Below, in pieces: positions 16,866 to 26,258 of a DNA stretch of 39,805 nt. Every line of letters starts with the position of its first letter. Position 1 is the first letter of the stretch. The translations under genes and the position numbers were made by a program. A model generated the notes under the pieces. It had not been told where the DNA came from. It worked only from the letters and a program-made list of their open reading frames with translations, and did no database searches. The DNA is from Desulfuromusa sp. (lineage in GTDB: Bacteria > Desulfobacterota > Desulfuromonadia > Desulfuromonadales > Geopsychrobacteraceae), in contig JADGDX010000025.1 of NCBI GenBank assembly GCA_016744675.1, positions 1 through 39,805 of the forward strand. Direction: 5' to 3'.

Positions 16866-19800
16866 TCAATTCTCCGATTCGCGGTGCTGTCTGGCATGCT
16901 CGTCTTTAAAGCCGAGTAACCGTCGAATATCTTCTAGAATCATATAGAGTGCTGGGATCAGCAGCAAAATAATCCCCGTGCCAAAGAGAATTCCAAATCC
17001 TAGAGAAATGGCCATCGGTACAAGAAATTGTGCCTGAACGCTGGTCTCAAGTATCATTGGAGTTAGGCCGAAGAAGGTTGTCAATGATGTCAGGATAATG
17101 GGTCGAAACCTCCGGGTTCCGGCAGAGATGATGGCATCATACAGGGACATCCCTTCTCGACGGTTACGATTTGCCTTGTCGATTAGAAGCAAGGAATCAT
17201 TGACGACAACACCAGAGAGGGCAACCAGCCCAAACAGACTCAGGAGACTCAAGTTAAAGCCCATAAGGATGTGCCCCAAAACTGCACCGATCATCCCAAA
17301 GGGTATTGCAGCCATAATCAGAAGAGGTTGACTGTAACTGCGAAATGGAATGGCCAAAAGGACAAAAATTGCAACCATGGCCAACTGAAAACCACTCAGC
17401 ATACTCGTCAAAGATTCTTTCCGCTCTTTTTCTTCTCCTTCCATATCCCAACTAAGACCGGGATAGTCAGAAACCAATTGAGGCAGTAGGTTTTTCTTCA
17501 AATCTGCAATGATTTCTTGTGCGTTGCCCAGTTCGTTGTCGACTGTTGCAGAAACATTAATGACCCGTTTTCGATCGGTCCGGTTAATTTCAGAAAACCC
17601 CTGCCCTTCAATAATCTCTGCGGCCTGCGATAGTGGGATTTCTTCCCCGCTAGGGGTGCGAATTCTCATCGCCTCAAGGTTCCATAACTCTCGACGATTT
17701 GCATCAGGATAGCGAACGATGACTTTAATTTCATTCCGCCCACGCTGAAGGCGTAGCGCTTCTGTGCCGTAAAAGGCTGCTCGAACTTGACGACCGAGTG
17801 CGGTTTCGGTAATTCCTAGGGTGCGCGCTGCCGGTTTTAGCTTGAGTTTTATCTCTCGTTTGCCGCGACTATAGGTATCCTCGATATCGCTGACTCCTTG
17901 ATACTCGGACAGAACTTCGCGAATACGTTCCGATGATCGTTCTAAAACAGAGAAATCTTGATGGGCGAGAAGCACGTCGATGTTGGCTCCCATTCGTACC
18001 AAGCTAGAACGGAAGGTGAGGGAATCAATACCGGGAATCTCCCCAATTTTTTTACGCCAAGCCGCCGATATTTCTGATGCTGGGATATTGCGGAGTTCAC
18101 TCTTGGTGAGAAACATGGCGATATTGCTTATGTTCGTTGCCGTAACGCTAGAGCCTCCGCCCGGGCCTCCGCCGGAAATACTCCCCCCGACAACGGTATA
18201 AACATTGCGTAAAATGCTGTCGCCGGCGGGACGTTTCTCATTGTATTCGTCGACCGTTTCCATCCCTTTTTCTAGGATGTAAGTGGCAATGCGTCCGGTC
18301 TCTTCGATCGGAACCCCTTGATTCATCTGAATTCCGACTGTGATCCGATCACCATCTACTTCGGGCATAAAGGTGAATTTAATTATCCCGTTTTTAACAA
18401 CTCCGACGGTGATAAGCAGAGCGACAATTCCAACGGCTAACGAGATGTAGCGGTAATTGATATTCTTCTTCAGCATCCATTTGTAAGGACCATCGATAAA
18501 GCGATTCATCCCTGCGCTGAACCAACTCCGAATTTTATCAATCCCGCCTAGCAATCCTCCCTTAACCGGTTGTGATTTCCCTGAACTGAGATGGGCAGGG
18601 AGAACCAGAAGCGATTCAATCAGTGACATCAGTAACAGTGTGATGACGATAACAGGGATAACTTGAATGAACTTTCCCATCATCCCACTGGTAAAAACCA
18701 AAGGGAGAAAAGCCGCGACTGTGGTTAAAATCGAAAAAGTGACCGGGACCGCGACTTCAAGAGCTCCGTCGATGGCCGCTTGGGCATAGGGCTTTCCTCG
18801 TTGACGGTGTTCGTAAATATTTTCTCCGACAACAATAGCGTCATCAACGACGATTCCGAGTGCCAGTATGAAGGCAAACAGCGAAATCATATTGATCGAA
18901 ACCCCAAGCCATGGCATCAAAAATAGCGTTCCAAAGAACGAAATTGGGATGCCGAGCATAACCCAGCCCGCGAGACGAATTTCAAGAAACAGACCAAGGA
19001 TGATAATGACCAGCCCCAATCCCAACAGGGCATTTCTTTGCAATAAACTCATGCGGCTGTTGAAGATTTCGGTTGTATCATTCCAGACGGCCAGGTGAAG
19101 ATTGTTTGGAAAGTTTGAACGATTCTCATCCGCGTAAGCGATAACCCGTTCCGATATTTCGGTGGGTTTTTGTTCGCCAATACGAAAGACCTTGAGCATT
19201 GCAGCGGGCTTTCCATCAAAACGGCCGTAAGTTTCGCTGTCAGCAAAGCCGTCGATGACTGTGGCGATCTCCCCGAGTTTTATTTGGGTTCCATCGGGCG
19301 TTGCCACAATTGTGATATCTGCATATTCAGGTCCCCAATAACGACGCTCTTTGGTTCTTAAGAGAATTTCACCGCCTGAGGTTTTTACCGTTCCAGCAGG
19401 GAGATCAAGTGATGCTGAGCGGATCGCTGATGCGACCTGATCAAGGGTTAGATTATAGCGTTGGAGGGTTCGTTCTGAAATTTCTATGGTCATTTCAAAT
19501 GGGCGAACCCCACCGAGATCAACTTGAGTGATATCCGGTAATTCTAGAAGCTCGTCACGGATTCGCTCAGCTTGTTCACGTAAAATCCGCTCTTTAGCAT
19601 CCCCGTAGATGACCAGTGAGATAACTTCCCGACGGTTAGATAATTTACTGATGACTGGTTTTTCAGCATCTTCAGGGAAAGTGGTGATCCGATCAATTTC
19701 ACTTTTAATATCCTGCAGGACATCATCAACATCCTCATCACTATAGACTTCGGCCATAACGGTTCCGAAGCCTTCGTTAGCTGTCGCTTTGAGTTGTTTA

Positions 19801-20033
19801 ATTCCATCGACAGCCGTGAGGCTCTCTTCAATTTTAATAACAATCCCCTCTTCAACCTCTTCGGGCCCTGCCCCTGGGTAGGCAACCGACACTGAAACGC
19901 GGTCAAGGGAGACTTCGGGAAAAATTTCTTGTTTGATCTTTGGTGCCATAATAATGCCACCAAGAATAAGAACTAGCATGAGTAAGTTGGCAGCCACATG
20001 ATTTATGGCCATCCATTTGACAGCTCCGTTCAT
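16866..20033 (-). CDS. RND-family efflux pump inner-membrane transporter
   Basis: This 1055-residue AcrB-like protein is the proton-driven pump of a tripartite exporter. It has a membrane anchor helix at residues of about 12-30, a large periplasmic pore and docking domain, and the TM2-6 bundle. The proton-relay aspartates are in TM4 (LALGIVVDDAIVVGENIYEH). A second periplasmic domain and TM8-12 complete the usual internal duplication (GLVALSGVVVNDSLLLID in the second half). Its start overlaps the adaptor's stop by one base (TAATG), implying translational coupling. The substrate is unknown; it groups by eye with the hydrophobe/amphiphile (HAE-1) class. Confidence 0.95.
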   Translation of the reverse strand: MNGAVKWMAINHVAANLLMLVLILGGIIMAPKIKQEIFPEVSLDRVSVSVAYPGAGPEEVEEGIVIKIEESLTAVDGIKQLKATANEGFGTVMAEVYSDEDVDDVLQDIKSEIDRITTFPEDAEKPVISKLSNRREVISLVIYGDAKERILREQAERIRDELLELPDITQVDLGGVRPFEMTIEISERTLQRYNLTLDQVASAIRSASLDLPAGTVKTSGGEILLRTKERRYWGPEYADITIVATPDGTQIKLGEIATVIDGFADSETYGRFDGKPAAMLKVFRIGEQKPTEISERVIAYADENRSNFPNNLHLAVWNDTTEIFNSRMSLLQRNALLGLGLVIIILGLFLEIRLAGWVMLGIPISFFGTLFLMPWLGVSINMISLFAFILALGIVVDDAIVVGENIYEHRQRGKPYAQAAIDGALEVAVPVTFSILTTVAAFLPLVFTSGMMGKFIQVIPVIVITLLLMSLIESLLVLPAHLSSGKSQPVKGGLLGGIDKIRSWFSAGMNRFIDGPYKWMLKKNINYRYISLAVGIVALLITVGVVKNGIIKFTFMPEVDGDRITVGIQMNQGVPIEETGRIATYILEKGMETVDEYNEKRPAGDSILRNVYTVVGGSISGGGPGGGSSVTATNISNIAMFLTKSELRNIPASEISAAWRKKIGEIPGIDSLTFRSSLVRMGANIDVLLAHQDFSVLERSSERIREVLSEYQGVSDIEDTYSRGKREIKLKLKPAARTLGITETALGRQVRAAFYGTEALRLQRGRNEIKVIVRYPDANRRELWNLEAMRIRTPSGEEIPLSQAAEIIEGQGFSEINRTDRKRVINVSATVDNELGNAQEIIADLKKNLLPQLVSDYPGLSWDMEGEEKERKESLTSMLSGFQLAMVAIFVLLAIPFRSYSQPLLIMAAIPFGMIGAVLGHILMGFNLSLLSLFGLVALSGVVVNDSLLLIDKANRNRREGMSLYDAIISAGTRRFRPIILTSLTTFFGLTPMILETSVQAQFLVPMAISLGFGILFGTGIILLLIPALYMILEDIRRLLGFKDEHARQHRESEN

Positions 20034-21226
20034 TACTGATTCTCCTCCAGAACGGGGCGAAGGCGGATCCCGTCAGTGGCTCCTGCGAGGGTTGTCAGGA
20101 CGAGCTTTTCACCTGATTGTACGCCGCCTTTAATCAGAATTTGTTGCTTTTCGCGGCGCAGAACGTCAACGGGTCGTACGTTGAGTTTATTGTCGTTATC
20201 AGCAATCCAGACAAGATTGTCTGCGTGGAATGCTTTTCGCGGGATGGTGATGATATTTTTAAATTCTTCACCGTTAAGCTCGATATCAACAAATAATCCA
20301 TTTGGCAGGGTGGGTTGTTTGAGTTTGTTTTTCAGTTGGTAGGGATCATCAACACTGACGACAATGGTTGCCATACGACTGTTTGGGTCAATTTCACCTA
20401 AGCTGCGGACCAGTTTTCCTTCCCATGTCACATTGCTGTCGTTTGCAATGCGAATTGTGGCTGACGAGCCATTTTTTTGCGAAGTAGATGGAACCTTCAA
20501 CCAACGCAGTTCTGCTTGGGAAAGGGGGATGTAAATCTCTGCCTGATCTGTCCCCGCAAAGTTTCCGATGCTCGTTCCGGCCCGTAAATATTGACCGAGG
20601 TCAACTTGCTCCTGACGAATACGGCCATTAAATGGAGCCTTGAGTTCGGTCCGTTGTAGATTGAGCTGTGCTTGTTTGAGGCTTGCTTCTGCTGCACTCA
20701 AGTTCGCCTGCTGCTGACTTAATTGGATTTCGTGGGTGACGAGTGGTCCTGGCTCACCTTTATCGACAATGTTAATTCTGTCCCACTGGGCCAACGCGAC
20801 TTTGGCTCGCTCCTGTTCAGTCGTGAGGGCAACCTGAACTTGAGCAATTTCTGCGCGTACTTTTTCTATCGCAAGTTCAAAGTCTGCAGTATCAATTTTG
20901 AGCATGGTCTCCCCCTTTAGGAAGAGCCCACCACTGACCAAGCGTGGTGAAACCCACTTGACCTTACCGCTGATTTCAGGCACCAGAGTGATTTCTTGAG
21001 CGGCTTGAATGGTCCCTGTTGCATAGACTTTAACTTGATGGGGGGCAGCTTTCAGTTCCATAACATTGACCAGTGCTCCCTGCTCAGGCGGACGTTGTTT
21101 CTGCGGGCTTTTTTTGAATTTGCCCATCATGTTAAAGCCCGCAAAGCCGATGATCAGAATCAACACAGGGAGGATGATTTTTAATGCCAGTTTTGATTTA
21201 GTTTTTTGTTGAGTCATTTGTTCCAT
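20033..21226 (-). CDS. RND efflux periplasmic adaptor (membrane fusion protein)
   Basis: This 397-residue HlyD/AcrA-type adaptor has an N-terminal hydrophobic anchor (IILPVLILIIGFAGFNMM), a lipoyl half-motif (GTIQAAQEITLVPEISGKV), a long alpha-hairpin rich in Gln and Ala, the second lipoyl half (LKAPFNGRIRQEQVDLGQYL) and beta-barrel/membrane-proximal domains. It bridges the RND pump and the outer-membrane channel. Two starts are possible: ATG 21226, which overlaps the upstream channel gene by 29 bp and follows GAAGGGCAGG, or ATG 21217. The gene order OMF-adaptor-pump is compact, with overlapping ends. Confidence 0.94.
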   Translation of the reverse strand: MEQMTQQKTKSKLALKIILPVLILIIGFAGFNMMGKFKKSPQKQRPPEQGALVNVMELKAAPHQVKVYATGTIQAAQEITLVPEISGKVKWVSPRLVSGGLFLKGETMLKIDTADFELAIEKVRAEIAQVQVALTTEQERAKVALAQWDRINIVDKGEPGPLVTHEIQLSQQQANLSAAEASLKQAQLNLQRTELKAPFNGRIRQEQVDLGQYLRAGTSIGNFAGTDQAEIYIPLSQAELRWLKVPSTSQKNGSSATIRIANDSNVTWEGKLVRSLGEIDPNSRMATIVVSVDDPYQLKNKLKQPTLPNGLFVDIELNGEEFKNIITIPRKAFHADNLVWIADNDNKLNVRPVDVLRREKQQILIKGGVQSGEKLVLTTLAGATDGIRLRPVLEENQ

Positions 21227-22631
21227 CCTGCCCTTCTTTAAGGGATTGTCGTTGCTGTTTAATTTCTTTTGTCATCCAGCTTCCGCCCAATGCTCGTGCC
21301 AGAGTGATCCGATTGCTGAGTTGTAGGCGATGGTTACTAAGTTGTTGACTGAGAATTTCCAATTGGGAGATGTGACTCAAAGATAAGTCTCTACTGTCTG
21401 TTAACCCAAACAGGTAGTTGTCCTGCGTGAGTTGTAATGTGTTGTCGTTTATCTGACGTTGTCTCTCGAGGTTGATCGCTTTTGTTCTGCTGTTTGTTTC
21501 GGCTGCCAATGCTGTTTCAACCTCTTGTAAGGCTGTCAGCATGGTTTGGCGATAGAGAGCAAGCTTTTCAGCTCGAACCGCTTGCTGTCTTTCTGTTTCG
21601 GCATGCCGGCGGCCACCATCAAAGAGAGGCTGCGTTAACCCTAAAGCCAGATTCCACAATGTCCCTTCAATATCGCCCGCAGCTAAGCGGCTAGCAGAGT
21701 AACCCAGCGTAGCTGAAAGGTTGATTGCAGGGAGCTTTTCTGCCAATGCGACAGCAAGATCAAAATCTGCTGCTTCAAGTTGCAGCAGCGCTGCGGCAAC
21801 GTCTGGGCGACGCAGTAGTAGGGTTGCCGGTAAACCAATATCAACAATATCAGTTAGCTGGGGCAGGTCTTTTGCCGTGACAGTGATTGTTCCGGGCGCT
21901 TGCCCAAGAAGCAAAGCAAGGGAGTTTTCTGCCCCGACCAGAGAGGTGAGCCGATCAGGCATCTGAGTTTCTACTGTCGCTAGGTTCTGTTGTGCTTGAT
22001 ATACCTCTATCGCCGTTGATAGTCCTGCTCGATAGCGCTCCGTGACAGTTTGCAGAAAATCATTTTTATGTGTCATCTGTTGTGTCAGAAGATCCAGATG
22101 GGCACGTTGTGTTACAGCAAGAAAATATTGTTCGGTCAGTTGAGCACTGAGTCCCAGAAGCAAAGCCTGGATCTCTCTTTCTCCGGCTAACGTCCTTAAC
22201 TCTGCAGCTTTTTCTTTATCTATGAGCTTCTTCCATAAATCAACTTCATATCCTGCTGCAACAGAGAGGCGACTGTTAGTCGAATAGGTATCCGTGGTGA
22301 GCCCGGGCGAGTGGTCGCGGCTGAGTGATCCATTCAGATTTAGCTGTGGCCAGAGAGAAGCTCCCGTTATCTTTTGCAGTGCTTCGAGTTGCTGGAGACG
22401 ATACAGAGCCTGACGCAGATCAAGGTTATTGGAGAATAACTGTTGCTGTAGCTGATTGAGCTGGGGGTCGTCGAACTCTTGCCACCAACGTTCTGCGAGG
22501 CGCACTGCCGTTGTGGGTTGTTCATGAGAAAAATCACGAGGTGGATCTGGTTGCTTTAATTGTGTTGGCCGCAGGGGATTACATGCGGTCAGTAGTAATA
22601 GAGTGAGTAGTACGAGAAAGTGCAGTTTCAT
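21198..22631 (-). CDS. TolC-like outer-membrane efflux lipoprotein (NodT/OprM type)
   Basis: This 477-residue outer-membrane factor has a lipoprotein signal ending in LTAC (Cys17) and two repeats of the OEP helical/beta fold. The repeats show heptad-like Gln/Leu helices and the segments LLRRPDVAAALLQLEAADFDL and NLALGLTQPLFDGGRRHAE, typical of the OprM/NodT group. It forms the exit duct for the RND pump. The start ATG overlaps the tetR stop as ATGA, and its 3' end overlaps the adaptor gene, so the three are translated as one unit. Confidence 0.93.
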   Translation of the reverse strand: MKLHFLVLLTLLLLTACNPLRPTQLKQPDPPRDFSHEQPTTAVRLAERWWQEFDDPQLNQLQQQLFSNNLDLRQALYRLQQLEALQKITGASLWPQLNLNGSLSRDHSPGLTTDTYSTNSRLSVAAGYEVDLWKKLIDKEKAAELRTLAGEREIQALLLGLSAQLTEQYFLAVTQRAHLDLLTQQMTHKNDFLQTVTERYRAGLSTAIEVYQAQQNLATVETQMPDRLTSLVGAENSLALLLGQAPGTITVTAKDLPQLTDIVDIGLPATLLLRRPDVAAALLQLEAADFDLAVALAEKLPAINLSATLGYSASRLAAGDIEGTLWNLALGLTQPLFDGGRRHAETERQQAVRAEKLALYRQTMLTALQEVETALAAETNSRTKAINLERQRQINDNTLQLTQDNYLFGLTDSRDLSLSHISQLEILSQQLSNHRLQLSNRITLARALGGSWMTKEIKQQRQSLKEGQDGTNDSTKN

Positions 22632-23263
22632 TCTGCTGCCTCCAGACCGGCAAGAGCGTACTTAAGGAGTTGTTGAATCTGAGTTTTTTGGTCCAGAGGA
22701 GATGGTAATTCTGTATTGCTAAAGAAAGAACGGCCTCCAGTACACATAACATAACTTACGGTACCCATAAGAAACTGTAGCCGGGCTAGCAGTATGTTTT
22801 GGGGGAGGTGAGGTAATGCTTCGCATAGCCCTTTTAGAAGAAGCTGAAACAGAGGAAAAATTAAAACCAGAAAGCAATTGCGGACTGTCTCGTCAGGTTC
22901 GCTCAGGGAGCGCCCAACCAAAGAGATAAAATCTCGGGCGCCCGGGCTGGAATCACTAAACTCAAGAGTTGGTTCAATAAAGGCTCGCAATAGAGCCTCT
23001 ACTGTTGGTGGGGTGTTATCTTCTCTTGCCCGCGTAAGAACTTCTTTAATCTTAGCTTCTCTGATTTGATTCAAGGGGAGCAATCGTCGTTCTATCACTG
23101 CTTGAAGTAAGGCGTCTTTAGAGCCAAAGTGATAATTGACCGAAGCCAGATTTGCTCCAACCAGACTGGTTATCGCTCTGAGTGACGTATTGTGGAATCC
23201 TTCTCTGGCGAACAACCGTTCAGCGCCATCAAGAATTCGGGTTTTTGTATCGCTTGGAGGCAT
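22628..23263 (-). CDS. TetR-family repressor, CecR-like C-terminal domain, first gene of the efflux operon
   Basis: This 211-residue regulator has an N-terminal TetR helix-turn-helix (ILDGAERLFAREGFHNTSLRAI then ASVNYHFGSKDALL). Its C-terminal ligand domain resembles the DUF1956/CecR group (SPGARDFISLVGRSLSEP, LLARLQFLMGTVSYVMC). It is the promoter-proximal gene of the efflux operon and overlaps the channel gene by ATGA, so autoregulation of the whole operon is likely. An operator-like dyad lies over the promoter 40-60 bp upstream. The Shine-Dalgarno is weak (GAAAG). Confidence 0.92.
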   Translation of the reverse strand: MPPSDTKTRILDGAERLFAREGFHNTSLRAITSLVGANLASVNYHFGSKDALLQAVIERRLLPLNQIREAKIKEVLTRAREDNTPPTVEALLRAFIEPTLEFSDSSPGARDFISLVGRSLSEPDETVRNCFLVLIFPLFQLLLKGLCEALPHLPQNILLARLQFLMGTVSYVMCTGGRSFFSNTELPSPLDQKTQIQQLLKYALAGLEAAE

Positions 23264-23615
23264 CGTAATTCTTTCAATCGAATAAGTGAAAAATATTCTT
23301 TATTTAAACACTTGTTTGAAACGACTGTCAATATGGGTACGGCCCATTTTTGACAAATGTTAAATTGATGACGTCGTTGGTGCATTGTTGATTCCGATTG
23401 AATATCAAGGTGTTATGAATAATAATATGTATTATGCCACTGATGCGATAGGGATGAAATCTGTCGACTACCCAAAAAAATCAGTTATCTTATTGTTTGA
23501 AAATCTGATTCTGCAATGAAGGCTTCGGAGTATTGAATGCTAGGAGGGAGATGTTTTTTTCTCTAAACTAAGGCCTGATGAATTGTTGTCAGAATGACAA
23601 AAGGATAAAAACGCT
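23264..23615. other. Intergenic region between tetR and the PAS/receiver remnant
   Basis: This 352-bp stretch holds the minus-strand efflux promoter at its left end. On the plus strand there is a possible 34-codon reading frame, 23415-23519, beginning MNNNMYYATDAIG, with AAGGTG too close (about 3 nt) to the ATG. I do not recognise it and do not call it a gene. The A/T-rich rest must contain the start signals for the gene at 23616; AAAGGAT lies about 10 nt before that ATG. Nothing else is recognisable. Confidence 0.5.
23303..23331 (-). promoter_or_regulatory. Promoter of the tetR-efflux operon with a superposed dyad operator
   Basis: On the minus strand, a perfect -35 TTGACA (23326-23331) lies 17 nt from a -10-like TTTAAA (23303-23308). 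An 18-bp dyad, TTTAAACA-CT-TGTTTGAA (23303-23320) with one mismatched pair, covers the -10 and much of the spacer. This is where a TetR-type repressor would block polymerase. The positions are read directly; binding by the adjacent TetR protein is inferred. Confidence 0.65.
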
Positions 23616-23954
23616 ATGGATAAAAGCAGCAGAAATGTTCTTGATCAATTGGTGGAGAGTCCGTCTCTGGATGAAAAGCAACTCAACCATTTCCCTCACG
23701 CACTTATGCTCATTAATAGTGAACGAACTATTGTAGAGGCGAATCGAATTGCTCGAGAGAGGGGTGTTGAAATAGGTAAAAATTGCTGGGATACCTTTGG
23801 TCAGTGCGCTTCGATTCTCTGTAGTGGCTACACAACCAGAATTGATGATGAAGAGGCTAAACAGATTGGTATAGACGCATTCTGTGTAAAACCATTGGAA
23901 ACGTTATCGCTACTGCAGACAATTCGGAATGTTCTGGATGATAAGGACAGCTGA
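23616..23954 (+). CDS. Short PAS-to-receiver fusion, probable internal-deletion remnant of a hybrid histidine kinase
   Basis: This 112-residue reading frame joins two incomplete domains. Residues of about 20-68 look like the first half of a PAS domain of a sensor kinase (FPHALMLINSERTIVEANRIA, then GVEIGKNCWDTFGQCASI). From about residue 69 onward the sequence is the last third of a receiver domain (ILCSGYTTRIDDEEAKQIGI, then DAFCVKPLETL with the conserved Lys-Pro). The rest of the PAS domain, the kinase core and the phosphoacceptor half of the receiver are missing, and the join keeps frame. The simplest reading is a large in-frame deletion of a hybrid kinase. It is convergent with the aldo/keto reductase gene, 19 bp away. 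Any function is doubtful. Confidence 0.65.
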   Translation: MDKSSRNVLDQLVESPSLDEKQLNHFPHALMLINSERTIVEANRIARERGVEIGKNCWDTFGQCASILCSGYTTRIDDEEAKQIGIDAFCVKPLETLSLLQTIRNVLDDKDS

Positions 23955-23973
23955 TTGATCAAGAGGTCCTCGA

Positions 23974-25047
23974 CTAAGGCAATTCTTGTAACCTCTGAAT
24001 GATTGGTAAATGCTGAGTGCAACGTTCTTCACAGGCCCCACAGCGGATACATTCTTTGGCTTGTTGGGGGGTGATATTCCAATGCATGCGATAGCGATCA
24101 AGGACTGCTTGGCAATTGCCATTGGTCAGGATCAGCTGATTGTAGCTGTCCAGATATTTTGGAATCGGGATGTTGACGGGACAGGGTAGGCAATATCCGC
24201 AGCCGGTACAAAGGTCATTAAAGGATGACTCTATTTGTTGTTGCAGGTGTTGTTGCTGCTCAAAGCTAAAAGGGGTGAAGCTTTCTGTTGCATCGATAGC
24301 GTGGTCAATTTCTGCAGTATCCGAAAAGCCAACCAGTGCTGTCGTTATGTCGGAATGAGATAGATTGAAGTGGAGCGCTGCACTTACGATATCTTTGGCG
24401 GTGTCTGTTTTGAGAAAAGCAAAGCGTTCCGGGTTCTGTGGGATCAAGCCACCACCAAGAGGATTCATTGTCACAACGCCCAGGTTCTGTTTGGCCGCCT
24501 GTTCTACGGCACTGCGTCGATAAGGGAAATTGATAGCGTTGTAACCAAGAAGAACCCCTTCAAAAATATTTTCACCCAGCACCTTACCGAGATCTTCCCC
24601 GTTCATGTGAGATGAGCAAAGCAAGTGATCGATCAACCCATCCTCTTTAGCTTGTAGTGCCGCCTCAATCGCTCCACCCTGTTTTCTCTTCTCCCAGTCC
24701 TCCAGGTTCATCAGGTGCCAGATGTAGAAAAAATCAATTTTTTCAACACCGAGTCGCTGCAGGCTTTTTTCTATGCTTTTGCGCAGGTCTCCAGCGTTTG
24801 CTCGGCTGCATTTTGTTGAGACATAAAAGCTCTCTCGCGGTAGTTGGCGTAAGGCGTGACCGAAGATGTCTTCACTGCGGTCGTCGCAGTAAAGTGGAGA
24901 GGTGTCAAAATAGTTAATTCCTTTATTGTGTGCGTAGAGGAGAAGGTCCGAGCTTTTTTCGAGATTCTGTGGCGCAGAAAAACGCATTCCACCAAAACTG
25001 ATCACCGAAATATTTTTACCTGTTTTGCCGAATGGTCTATAAAGCAA
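23974..25047 (-). CDS. Aldo/keto reductase with C-terminal double 4Fe-4S domain
   Basis: This 357-residue protein has an AKR barrel plus a ferredoxin-like tail. The AKR tetrad appears as Asp48, Tyr53, Lys79 and His111 (FDTSPLY, VSTKC, YIWHLM). The tail has C-x2-C-x2-C-x3-C twice: Cys280/283/286/290 and Cys333/336/339/343, enough for two 4Fe-4S clusters. I chose the TTG at 25047, which follows GGAGG by 5 nt and gives the family's usual start (LYRPFGKTG). A TTG four codons earlier overlaps that ribosome-binding site. The family is common in anaerobes; the substrate and electron partner are unknown. Confidence 0.9.
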   Translation of the reverse strand: MLYRPFGKTGKNISVISFGGMRFSAPQNLEKSSDLLLYAHNKGINYFDTSPLYCDDRSEDIFGHALRQLPRESFYVSTKCSRANAGDLRKSIEKSLQRLGVEKIDFFYIWHLMNLEDWEKRKQGGAIEAALQAKEDGLIDHLLCSSHMNGEDLGKVLGENIFEGVLLGYNAINFPYRRSAVEQAAKQNLGVVTMNPLGGGLIPQNPERFAFLKTDTAKDIVSAALHFNLSHSDITTALVGFSDTAEIDHAIDATESFTPFSFEQQQHLQQQIESSFNDLCTGCGYCLPCPVNIPIPKYLDSYNQLILTNGNCQAVLDRYRMHWNITPQQAKECIRCGACEERCTQHLPIIQRLQELP

Positions 25048-25121
25048 ATGGGCCTCCAAGAAGAAGCGATATGAAGAGGTATGTTTCTCTTTTTACCATG
25101 CAGCAGGAACGTGAGATGTCA

Positions 25122-26168
25122 TCATTCTTTCGCAATGGCTTTGGCTGAAGCGTCGGAACTGAGGAGTATCGCCATCCAGCGAGTCGATTCATTGACTTCT
25201 AGGGCAATTTTGACAACCATGGTTAATGGTACCGAAAGGAGCATACCAACGGGACCGAGAACCCATCCCCAAAAAACTAAAGAAACAAAGATAACGAGAG
25301 TAGAAAGTCCCAGCTTTTGTCCCATCAGACGAGGTTCAACAGCATTCCCCATGATGATGTTGGTGGCGAGATAAAGGATCGCAACCAATAAAGAATAGGT
25401 GGGGCCGAGTTGCACGACTGCCAGAAGAATTGCGGGGACTGCGGCGATGATTGAACCAATGTTTGGGACATAGTTGAGAAGGAAAGCAATCATTCCCCAG
25501 AGCGGTGCGTAGTCCAGTCCGAGGAGGAACAATCCACTTGTGACGATTAATCCAGTGGCAAAACTGACCAGAGTTTTAATAGCTAAGTATTGCCGGACAC
25601 CGGTTATGAACTTCTCAAAAGAGGCCAGAGAGGACTCGGCATCTGGGAGGGCTGCCCGTAACTTATTGGGCATGCCAGCTGCTTCAAAAAGGATAAAGAT
25701 GACAGTGAGCAGGATAAGAAACGAGTTGGTTAAAGCGCCCCCTGCTTTTGCAATCATGCTTGCAGCAGATTGCATGATTTTTCCCGGATTGAAGTGCTCA
25801 AGTAAGACCTCTTTGGAGAGCTTGACACCAACCTTTTCAAGCCAATCAAAGAGGACGAGGGTTTGAACCCGCAACTTTTCCTGATAAACGGGGAGTTCAT
25901 TGGTGAAATCACTGACCGATGTCCCAATCAAAGTCAGAACAACCAGCCCACCGAACATCACTGTGACAATAACAAGCAGCAAAGCAAGAGGTGCTGGTAC
26001 TTTATGCTGTTGAAGCCAGTGAAAGGGACCAGCACAAATGATGGAGATGAAAAAGGCAAGAAGGAATGGAACCAAAAGTGCCTGAGCGGTTTTTATGCCG
26101 GCGATAATAATGATGAGTGCTGCCAGAGTCAGAATCAATCCAACACTTTTGTTTTCAGATCGAGACAT
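25122..26168 (-). CDS. AI-2E family transporter (PerM/TqsA type)
   Basis: This 348-residue integral membrane protein has the layout of the AI-2E family: an N-terminal hairpin of helices (LILTLAALIIIIAGIK, LLVPFLLAFFISIIC), a middle amphipathic region with few membrane segments, and a C-terminal cluster containing YVPNIGSIIAAVPAILLAVVQ, NIIMGNAVEPRLMGQKLGLS and a terminal GPVGMLLSVPLTMVVKI helix. Members export autoinducer-2 or act as antiporters; which applies here cannot be told. It lies between the zinc-ribbon gene and the aldo/keto reductase on the same strand. Confidence 0.93.
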   Translation of the reverse strand: MSRSENKSVGLILTLAALIIIIAGIKTAQALLVPFLLAFFISIICAGPFHWLQQHKVPAPLALLLVIVTVMFGGLVVLTLIGTSVSDFTNELPVYQEKLRVQTLVLFDWLEKVGVKLSKEVLLEHFNPGKIMQSAASMIAKAGGALTNSFLILLTVIFILFEAAGMPNKLRAALPDAESSLASFEKFITGVRQYLAIKTLVSFATGLIVTSGLFLLGLDYAPLWGMIAFLLNYVPNIGSIIAAVPAILLAVVQLGPTYSLLVAILYLATNIIMGNAVEPRLMGQKLGLSTLVIFVSLVFWGWVLGPVGMLLSVPLTMVVKIALEVNESTRWMAILLSSDASAKAIAKE

Positions 26169-26258
26169 GATGATTGTTTCCTGATGAGCGCTTGAGAAGA
26201 AGCTTTGTCAACAATAAACAAAATCTGTGCAGGCTTGTCAAATATTTCGCAAAAAAAA

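Noticed and set aside
23415..23519. Possible 34-codon gene upstream of the PAS/receiver remnant
   Set aside because: The Shine-Dalgarno is too close to the ATG, and the peptide has no recognisable motif.
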